NCBI GenBank assembly: GCA_942492115.1
Contig: CALODL010000012.1
Coordinates: forward strand, 248,001 to 312,000
Direction of reading: 5' to 3'
DNA: 64,000 nucleotides
Source of the DNA: CALODL01 sp942492115
GTDB lineage: Bacteria > Planctomycetota > Phycisphaerae > UBA1845 > CAIVHJ01
The position numbers and the translations under genes are program-made. Shown piece after piece: positions 17,345 to 23,284 of this stretch (positions within the stretch are counted from its first letter, which is position 1; each line of letters opens with the position of its first letter). The notes beneath the pieces are model-generated. The model did no database searches, was not told where the DNA came from, and saw nothing but the letters and a program-made list of their open reading frames with translations.

Positions 17345-17894
17345 ATGCTCCGCCGCACCCTTTCATCTTTGAGCGTCGTGATCAAGCGAGTTCTGTTTGG
17401 AACGATGTGCTTGCTGTGTGTGGCGTTTGTGGTCCTGTGGTGCTGGCCTAAAGACAGCGATCGATGGATGCTCGTGCAGAATGACTCCGTCACGGGCCGA
17501 TCGCAAAGAAAGATCATTCTTTCGCACCAGCGAAGACACGAGTTTCGTATGTCGTTCTGCTACTGGGGAGAGGATCACCCGCTTCTCCGCCGGCTAAGTG
17601 GACCGAACGCCCTGCTGCATAACCGGTGGCTCTATCTTTCAAACTCGGGCACGGGATCTTTTCGCAGGCACGAGGGATAGAACTTTCAGGGATGCCCATA
17701 AGATTCTAACTTGCAGGTGTCCGTACTGGCTTCCAGTGGTCGTGTTCGGCTCATACCCGGCCCTGGTGTTAGTCGGCGTACATCGACGGAACCGCCGCCG
17801 TCGTCAAGGTCTCTGCACCCGCTGCGGTTACAACCTCCAAGGCACACCTGACAAGTGCCCAGAATGCGGCCACACCATGGAGACGGCAAAGTGA
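17345..17894 (+). pseudogene. array member 21: frameshifted zinc-ribbon membrane protein
   Basis: The ATG at 17345 (MLRRTLSSLS) opens a frame with helix 1 and an outside segment that stops at 17680. The remaining expected parts, helix 2 (YWLPVVVFGSYPALVL) and ribbon CTRCGYNLQGTPDKCPECG with tail HTMETAK, are in another frame that overlaps from 17598. The two frames differ by +1 nt, so a single-base change between about 17598 and 17680 would restore a protein of about 180 residues. Either a young pseudogene, programmed frameshifting, or a sequencing error. The tail still leads into member 22 by GTGA. Confidence 0.65.
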
Positions 17895-18847
17895 TCCGCA
17901 AGACCCTGCTCATCATGTCGATTGTTGGGTTGGTCCTGAGCGTCGGGCTGTGGGGAGCGAGTTACGTTCAGTTGACTTATGTACACTCCTCATGGGCAGT
18001 CGGCTCATCACAGGGCTGCTTATATGCCTTCTACGACTACGACCCGGCATGGACGCAGGTCTTCAATGTCGATCTTGGCCGTTTTCCAGATCTTAGTATG
18101 TGCCCCGGGATCAGTTGGCAGACCTTTCAGGGCTTCGAGACCTCGCTATGGCCCTATACGGGGAAGCTCCACATGCTGGTCGCACCCGACGCAATACTGC
18201 ACACGACGGCCAGGTCTGTCTTGCCCTTGTGGTTGCCCCTGCTGTTGTGCGTGGCGGCGACGTTCGTGTGCTGGTTGGGCTGCCGAAAGCCCATAGCTAC
18301 CTTCCGACGACTGGTCGCTGCATACGCCGCACGCTTGATCAATAGGCAAAACGTGGGCCGTCGCATTGGGCTCATGCTCAGTGGGCTGGGTTTCGTCGTC
18401 AGTATGGGGCTTTTCGCGGCAAGTCTCGAAGGCTACCGTTGTACGCGAAACGGCGACCCCATGATCATAGCAATGGTCGCCAATGGCTCCGTGTACTACG
18501 CAAGCAGCAGCAGGCAGGCTATGGAGAAATTTCCACCCGCTGCCCGGCTTGGCCTCGCCATGTCCGCAAGGGGATGGACCTGGAGTAGTCGCGACGTCAT
18601 GCGTCAAACCGTGCAGAGTAAGAGTTGGAACCTGTGGCCGCAGATGTCGAAGTCTCTGACCTACGTTCAGATTCCGCTTTATCTGCTGTGCCTCGGTTTC
18701 GGAGTCATGCCTATCCTCTGGGGAGTTCGAGAAATTCGCACCGTCCGCCGCCACCGTCTCGGTCAGTGTGTTCATTGTGGCTATGACATCCGCGGTTCAG
18801 ACGGCACCTGTCCCGAATGCGGCCTTGCGACGGAGATGGCTAAGTGA
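17891..18847 (+). CDS. array member 22: double-length fusion with one ribbon
   Basis: 318 residues, GTG start (VIRKTLLIMSIVG). First unit: helix, outside domain with SQGCLYAFYD and FQGFETSLWP, helix with VLPLWLP. Where its ribbon should be (about 18318-18357) the DNA still resembles a ribbon-coding sequence (TGCATACGC...TGATCAAT...) but is shortened and read in another frame. A second unit follows in frame (RRIGLMLSGLGFVVS...) with its own helices and an intact ribbon CVHCGYDIRGSDGTCPECG. So two array genes fused through decay of the first ribbon. Confidence 0.75.
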   Translation: MIRKTLLIMSIVGLVLSVGLWGASYVQLTYVHSSWAVGSSQGCLYAFYDYDPAWTQVFNVDLGRFPDLSMCPGISWQTFQGFETSLWPYTGKLHMLVAPDAILHTTARSVLPLWLPLLLCVAATFVCWLGCRKPIATFRRLVAAYAARLINRQNVGRRIGLMLSGLGFVVSMGLFAASLEGYRCTRNGDPMIIAMVANGSVYYASSSRQAMEKFPPAARLGLAMSARGWTWSSRDVMRQTVQSKSWNLWPQMSKSLTYVQIPLYLLCLGFGVMPILWGVREIRTVRRHRLGQCVHCGYDIRGSDGTCPECGLATEMAK

Positions 18848-19308
18848 CCCGCCGCCGTGTCATTCTTGTCCTGGGCGTCGTAGGCATCTTGACCGTCCTG
18901 TACCTTGGGTGGGGTTTTCTCGTCGGGCTGGAACGAGCAGCTTACTTGAGTTTCTTGTCCAAGAGGCAGGAGTGTCTCAAGGAACTCGGCAAGAGAATCC
19001 TCGACTACACTGAAAAGGACGAGGGCACGCTTCCGGAAAGCCTCGATGAAATGCTGGCTTTGGGCATCGTTACCGCTGACGATCTTGTTACCGAAAGCAT
19101 CCGGGGGATCAGGGTCAGCCGGCAATTCAGGCCCGTGCCACAGATGCACTATCTTTCGAAGCTGCTCCTGCTGATTGAAAGGTACGATGTGCCCTACCAC
19201 GACAATACGAATGTTCTTACTCTGGGGGGCCGCGTGTACTGTGTTCACGAGCGTGATGTTAAAGAAGATGATGAATTGAGAAGAGCCCATGGCCTGCCTC
19301 CAGTGTAA
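18844..19308 (+). CDS. array member 23: membrane-anchored protein that lost its ribbon
   Basis: 154 residues, GTG start in the GTGA overlap (VTRRRVILVLGVVG). One N-terminal helix (about 6-26) and an outside domain with EGTLPESLDEMLALG, similar to the gene at 5522-5923 and to pseudopilin-like segments. It has no second helix or ribbon, but a decayed ribbon sequence lies just past its stop in another frame (19295-19363). Confidence 0.65.
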   Translation: MTRRRVILVLGVVGILTVLYLGWGFLVGLERAAYLSFLSKRQECLKELGKRILDYTEKDEGTLPESLDEMLALGIVTADDLVTESIRGIRVSRQFRPVPQMHYLSKLLLLIERYDVPYHDNTNVLTLGGRVYCVHERDVKEDDELRRAHGLPPV

Positions 19309-19363
19309 CTGCGTTCTTGGACACGACCTCTCGGGTTCGTCTACACGCTGCCCTTAATACGGC
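19295..19363 (+). pseudogene. relic of a zinc-ribbon coding sequence
   Basis: Read from 19295 this gives CLQC, then CVLGHDLSGSSTRCP, a stop, and YG. It matches the pattern CxxCGYDLRGSxxxCPECG with substitutions and a stop codon. It straddles the end of member 23 in a different frame and lies in the 72-nt gap before member 24, so it is the remnant of a lost ribbon. Confidence 0.6.
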
Positions 19364-19380
19364 ACGGCGGGGTACACACC

Positions 19381-19848
19381 ATGATCCGCAAGAGCCTGCT
19401 CATCCTGTCGATCGTGGGGCTAGTTCTGAGTGTCGGGCTGTGGATCGTCAGCTACTTCCATGTCTATTACTTCTCAGGTCAGAGTATCGTATCGGCTGAA
19501 CTTGGAGCGATCATCTTCCAGCAGATGCCCGGCGGCGGCACTATTCACGTCCGTGATTCTCGTGGCTTCATGTATGTCCGGGAGCAATTGACATGGGTCG
19601 GGTATTCAGGCCTCTCCACGTTGTCGGTCCCCGTCTACAGCTTGTCACCCCTTGTCGTCATATGCCCACTCTGGATCCCTGCGGTTCTATGTGCGTTCGC
19701 GATTTGGTTCAATGGACGTTACGCCAGGCAGAGTCGCAGAAGGAAACGAGAGGGTCTGTGCATGCGATGCGGCTATGATCTCCGAAGCTCGACTGACATG
19801 TGTCCCGAATGCGGCCACGAAGCACCCCACGATGCTCAAGGAGCTTGA
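19381..19848 (+). CDS. array member 24: last zinc-ribbon membrane protein of the main array
   Basis: 155 residues, ATG start (MIRKSLLILSIVG). Outside domain with VSAELGAIIFQQ and WVGYSGLSTLSVP, helix 2 starting VICPLWIP (about 98-115), basic stretch RRRK, ribbon CMRCGYDLRSSTDMCPECG (RSS form), tail HEAPHDAQGA without a MExAK ribosome-binding motif, consistent with no gene following directly. It ends the run of co-directional genes. Confidence 0.75.
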   Translation: MIRKSLLILSIVGLVLSVGLWIVSYFHVYYFSGQSIVSAELGAIIFQQMPGGGTIHVRDSRGFMYVREQLTWVGYSGLSTLSVPVYSLSPLVVICPLWIPAVLCAFAIWFNGRYARQSRRRKREGLCMRCGYDLRSSTDMCPECGHEAPHDAQGA

Positions 19849-20087
19849 CCAAGAGCATATCTGTTTTAATTCTCGCTAGGACGCTGGCTGCGTGAGGCAT
19901 CCGAGTAGGCTGAGTCTGGCACGAACATGTGTCCGGCATGCTGACCCGAGTCTCCGGATGTCACGCTGTTCATCCGCTCCTGAGATCGCTCTCCAGGGTG
20001 CTTCGGGGAGGGGCTGACCGGGCTATTCTCGAAACTGTGACTTCTCTCCAAAACTTGCGGCAATTTTGCGGTAGTTGTTTGTCGTCA

Positions 20088-20215
20088 GTGACACTTATTG
20101 ACTCTTGTTCACTCACGATGACGCAAAGAGAGGAGTGACACCAAACCCTACAAAAATAGGTGTTTGATGCCACTCACTCGCGTTCACTCGCAGTACTCGC
20201 AATCACTAAAAACCC
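20088..20215. repeat. cluster of CACTC/GAGTG boxes
   Basis: Short repeats TTCACTCACG, GAGTGACACC, CACTCACTCGCG, TTCACTCGCAG and ACTCGCAATCACT occur in both orientations just left of the tRNA fragment. This spacing and variety resemble arm-type binding sites of tyrosine integrases, but that is an inference. Confidence 0.4.
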
Positions 20216-20224
20216 GCCTGTTGG

Positions 20225-20268
20225 GACTCTTAATCAGCGGGTCCGGGGTTCGAGTCCCTGGCGGTGCA
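20225..20268 (+). other. 3' fragment of tRNA-Lys(CTT), attachment-site candidate
   Basis: The sequence begins in the anticodon stem, carries the loop CTCTTAA with anticodon CTT, has a T arm with GGTTCGAGTCC, and ends GCGGTGCA as a 3' acceptor strand. The matching 5' acceptor GCACCGC and the D arm are absent upstream, so the gene is incomplete. A tRNA 3' end next to foreign DNA is the usual product of tyrosine-integrase insertion; by that logic the left side (array) would be the inserted element and the right side the chromosome. Confidence 0.6.
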
Positions 20269-20921
20269 TTTCCTCCCTTCCGCCTCCCCCTCCGCCTCCG
20301 CCCCCCCATCATCGCATCGAGCGAATGCCCGGTCGAAGACCCCGTTCGCTCCGGGACGCCCCACTACCGACGACCGGCTACAGGCGACCGGCGCGGGACG
20401 AGTGGCGCGCGGCGCCCAACGGTGTGACTTCGCTTATCCCGAGAATGCGCGAGGTGAAAGGCTCCTCGGCGGGGCGCGGTAGTTCTCTTGCTCCGTTCCT
20501 CCGTAGCGGGTGCTTACGCACGTTTACTGTCTGTCGTCATCTGCGCAAAAGAGCTACCGACTTCCCTATGTTCGTGCGTTCATGCAGCGTTCGGGCGCGC
20601 TGCGTTTGGACCGGGTCTACTCGGCCGCGCCTCGAGAATGGTCGCACTGGGACCGCGTGTACGGGTTGACAGGATGAATACCCGGGTAGGCCCCAATTAT
20701 TATAAAGTGGAACTCCCCACCCAGTAGCTGCTGGCGCCAAACGACCTCCTTAACGTGCCCACCCGATGCGCTTCGCGTCGCTGCGCGACGCTCAGGTGCG
20801 CCCGAGCGCCACGCCGACTGTTGCTTGATCCGGGCCCAATAAATGCCCGAGACGCGTCTTCGAACCGTATCATGACGCTCAACGGCTTCAGTGCCCGAGT
20901 GCTTCAGCCGATCTGAGCCAT

Positions 20922-21035
20922 ATGGCAAGCAACCTCACCAGAAATCTCAAGCTGTACCCCTGGATCGAGTTGGCGATCGTGTTTTGCGTCATCGGCTTCA
21001 TCGCGATGATCGCCGAGCCCAGGTTCGCTTACTAG
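20922..21035 (+). CDS. 37-residue membrane microprotein
   Basis: ATG at 20922 opens MASNLTRNLKLYPWIELA, followed by one membrane helix (VFCVIGFIAMIA) and a stop at 21033. It looks like a genuine small membrane protein in composition, but there is no clear ribosome-binding site. The stop codon lies within the first bases of the MITE, so the original gene may have had a different C-terminus. Confidence 0.4.
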   Translation: MASNLTRNLKLYPWIELAIVFCVIGFIAMIAEPRFAY

Positions 21036-21212
21036 GCTCTGTCTGAATACTCCGCCAGCTACGATCGGCTGCGACGCTTGCTTCCTGCGTTCTCAGCCCG
21101 AAATGGTCCTCAGCGTATCGACTGATACGCCTGCGGCCATTTCGGCCCTGCGGCCTTGACAGCAAACGCCTCGCCCGATCTCGCCACGCCGTAGTTTTCA
21201 GACAAAGCCTAG
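21032..21212. mobile_element. 181-bp palindromic MITE
   Basis: Ends are CTAGGCTCTGTCTGAA and the complement of CTAGGCTTTGTCTGAA, 16 bp with one mismatch. The similarity continues inward over the whole element, so it is one imperfect palindrome centred near 21121, with a strong inner stem CGAAATGG...CCATTTCG and GCGTATC-GACT-GATACGC. No transposase is encoded. CTAG at each end may be a 4-bp target duplication, as known for IS5-type elements. Confidence 0.75.
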
Positions 21213-21280
21213 CACTGCGTGGGCGTCGCTTTCGGAGCCACTTGCAACAAAAGGCCCACCGGATCCACACCGAACACCCA

Positions 21281-21433
21281 TCAATTGGACACGAGGACAT
21301 ACAGAACAGAGACGGCCGTCACGAGACCGAACGGTATGAACCACTTGTCACCGTCACCTGTCGCGCACTCGCCGCACTGCGGACAATACTGGCAGCTCCG
21401 TGTGTCCCGGTATGTACAGTTCTGGCATTCCAT
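21281..21433 (-). CDS. 50-residue zinc-binding membrane microprotein
   Basis: ATG at 21433 with GGGAGGA a few bases upstream. The protein starts MECQNCTYRDTRSCQYC, and its six Cys (3, 6, 14, 17, 20, 23) form CxxC...CxxCxxCxxC. A Gly/Asp linker and one C-terminal membrane helix (about residues 31-48) follow. It is a miniature of the local theme, a zinc knuckle plus one helix, but with the order reversed relative to the array proteins. Function unknown. Confidence 0.6.
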   Translation of the reverse strand: MECQNCTYRDTRSCQYCPQCGECATGDGDKWFIPFGLVTAVSVLYVLVSN

Positions 21434-21557
21434 GGCACATCCTCCCGCGTGTACAGCTTGATCGTCACGTTATGGTAGTCCAGGCGCCCGCTGATTGGAC
21501 GGTCGCGTATTGGGACGTGCGCCGGGCATGCCGGTCGCGGCCAGCGTGTGACGCCAT

Positions 21558-21941
21558 TCACTTCTCGACCGGGCAGGGCTCATCTTCCGGTTGCAACGGA
21601 ACGGGCCACGAGTACTCGGGCAACAACTCTGGCAGAGATTCCCGCGCCGCCGGCTCTGCAGGCCGCGTGATTATCATGATTTCGGGCTCCGGCCAGCCAA
21701 TCTGTTGACTCCAGTCCGGGACCTGGGGGACACTGAAGTCAGTACCGAGATCGAAGTCGCGAATATCGATGCGGCCACCGCGGGTCTGGAAGGTACCCAG
21801 CGAGGGAGGCCGTCCGACCTGACCATGTCCTTTCTCAACAGGTACGCGGTCGTTGCCATGATACGCAATTCCGAGCAGGCCGATCCCCACCAGCGGCAGG
21901 ACCCTGCCCAGAAGTACAGCTACGCTTGGTCGCGTTCTCAT
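21558..21941 (-). CDS. hypothetical membrane-anchored protein
   Basis: 127 residues from the ATG at 21941 (MRTRPSVAVLLG); a TTG at 21953 is an alternative. One N-terminal helix (about 7-24), then a Pro/Glu-rich soluble segment with no Cys ribbon and no recognised domain. A good GGAG upstream is followed by an ATG whose frame stops after three codons, so the true start is uncertain. Same strand and spacing as the 50-residue protein downstream, so the two may be cotranscribed. Confidence 0.45.
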   Translation of the reverse strand: MRTRPSVAVLLGRVLPLVGIGLLGIAYHGNDRVPVEKGHGQVGRPPSLGTFQTRGGRIDIRDFDLGTDFSVPQVPDWSQQIGWPEPEIMIITRPAEPAARESLPELLPEYSWPVPLQPEDEPCPVEK

Positions 21942-22148
21942 GACCAGGTCCAATCGCTTATCGGTTCATGCTCCTGTAACCATGATAAGGGCTGAGGTGT
22001 ATCATAAACGATTCAACGACTCCGCGGCCAACTCTGATGCACGGTCACTCTTGATGCGTACGCTTTTTGGCGCACTCCTGGGAGCAGAGCTGCAGTCCGC
22101 GAGACCGAGAACGGTAAGACCACGAACATTGGAGGTGCGTGCGGCGCT

Positions 22149-22754
22149 ATGCTCTTGAAGCTCATCAGTTGGACCGCCCTGCTCAGCTGCCTCGCCCTCG
22201 CCGCAGCGTGGAGTGTGAGCTTCGTCTTTCCCTGGCACATAGGCCTTGGCGGCGACAGTGTAAGGACCCATCGCCAGATCAGCGTGCGCCATGGAGCTGT
22301 CATATTTCTGGACACCGAGCAGGCCAAGGTGACCGATGGCGCAGACTTCACCCGCGAATGGGCGGCGGTTAGCATTTATCGTACTACAATCGGTATCTGT
22401 GGTGGTGCCTGGAAAACAGCTGAGGATGTGCCCTACGGCCCATACCGGGAACCGTTCCCATTCGTCAGGATGATGCTCATCTCGTATGACTCATGGACCG
22501 TCCCCTGTCTGGCCCTGCCTTATCCATTGATCTGCCTCTACCGCCACGTCAGAACGGTCCGCCACCGCAGGCATGACTGTTGCGCGCAATGCGGATACCC
22601 TCTCGATGACCCGACCGCACCATATTGTCCCGAATGTGGTGAGGAGTTCATGCGCCCGCCCGGCACACCGGCCTCCCTGGACCACAGCGCCACACTTCGG
22701 TCATGCTTCAGGTCAACGAATGGAGACGATTCAAGTGATGCGCTCCGACGGTAG
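22149..22754 (+). CDS. zinc-ribbon membrane protein outside the main array
   Basis: 201 residues, ATG start. Helix 1 about 5-25, outside domain containing ISVRHGAVIFLD (like the GAI-W motif of the array), helix 2 about 116-130, basic stretch, then a variant ribbon CAQCGYPLDDPTAPYCPECG lacking DLRGS and with a longer inner loop. About 45 further residues follow the ribbon. Its 3' end shares space with the upstream part of the next gene's frame. More diverged than the array members. Confidence 0.65.
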   Translation: MLLKLISWTALLSCLALAAAWSVSFVFPWHIGLGGDSVRTHRQISVRHGAVIFLDTEQAKVTDGADFTREWAAVSIYRTTIGICGGAWKTAEDVPYGPYREPFPFVRMMLISYDSWTVPCLALPYPLICLYRHVRTVRHRRHDCCAQCGYPLDDPTAPYCPECGEEFMRPPGTPASLDHSATLRSCFRSTNGDDSSDALRR

Positions 22755-22773
22755 AACCAGTGGGGTCCAGCGA

Positions 22774-23211
22774 GTGAATCGTAAATCGCTGCTGGTCCTG
22801 TCGGCTCTCGGGTTCGTCGTGGCGGCCGGACTGTGGGCAACAAGCTATCTCAATGTGTACTACACGGTGCGCGTGCCGGGCATGAGCACACCTGGCCAGA
22901 CGCTGGTCGTACTCCATTGCGGGGCGCTCACCTGGCCATTGCCGCGACCGACTGAATCATCTCGCTCTGTGCGGCGGTTGGACATCGCCGGCTTCGCCGG
23001 GCTCAGGACTTTCTGGGCACCAGTGTACCGCTCGACCTGGACCTGGCTGCGCATCCCGCTGTGGATCCCGACAGTTCTTTGCGGCGTTCTCACCTGGTGG
23101 TCGTGCGCCGCGGAGCGGCGCCATCAGACGCGCTCGCGACTCGGGCTGTGTTTGTGTTGCGGATACGACCTGCGAGGTTCCACGAATGCGTGCCCGGAAT
23201 GCGGCCCCTGA
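22774..23211 (+). CDS. zinc-ribbon membrane protein of the array type
   Basis: 145 residues from the GTG at 22774 (VNRKSLLVLSALG), chosen because it aligns with the VIRKSLL starts of the array; ATG at 22738 is an alternative. Outside domain has VLHCGALTWPL and IAGFAGLRTFWAPV, helix 2 RIPLWIP, ribbon CLCCGYDLRGSTNACPECG, ending one residue later. A full array-type member lying on the other side of the tRNA fragment and MITE. Confidence 0.75.
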   Translation: MNRKSLLVLSALGFVVAAGLWATSYLNVYYTVRVPGMSTPGQTLVVLHCGALTWPLPRPTESSRSVRRLDIAGFAGLRTFWAPVYRSTWTWLRIPLWIPTVLCGVLTWWSCAAERRHQTRSRLGLCLCCGYDLRGSTNACPECGP

Positions 23212-23284
23212 GTGTTCCAATGCACAACAACGGCTCAGCTGATCAGAATAGGCCGTTCGCCTGCAGCTGACCGGTGCAGCACAA

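Larger units (their letters stand above)
19849..20921. other. 1.07-kb gene-poor region with integration-site features
   Basis: No convincing coding gene. It holds repeated CACTC/GAGTG boxes at about 20088-20215, a tRNA-Lys 3' fragment at 20225-20268, and a pyrimidine-rich tract of about 45 nt directly after it. The rest to 20921 has no recognisable RNA or protein gene; reading frames there lack ribosome-binding sites and family resemblance. Confidence 0.5.

Noticed and set aside
7993..19848. CRISPR array or minisatellite explanation of the regular repeats
   Set aside because: The repeated DNA at about 450-nt intervals is the coding sequence of gene ends (ribbon, tail and next helix), not short direct repeats with unique spacers.
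20225..20268. A complete tRNA gene
   Set aside because: No D arm and no complementary 5' acceptor strand within 100 nt upstream; only the 3' part is present.
20269..20310. Pyrimidine-rich tract as a triplex or functional element
   Set aside because: Striking in composition but nothing else supports a function; mentioned only as part of the gene-poor region.
20160..20669. Open frames over the tRNA fragment
   Set aside because: No ribosome-binding site, Arg/Ser/Pro-rich translation of a pyrimidine tract, and overlap with an RNA fragment.
20998..21300. 100-codon frame on the minus strand across the MITE
   Set aside because: Basic, low-complexity translation of a palindromic non-coding element, without a ribosome-binding site.
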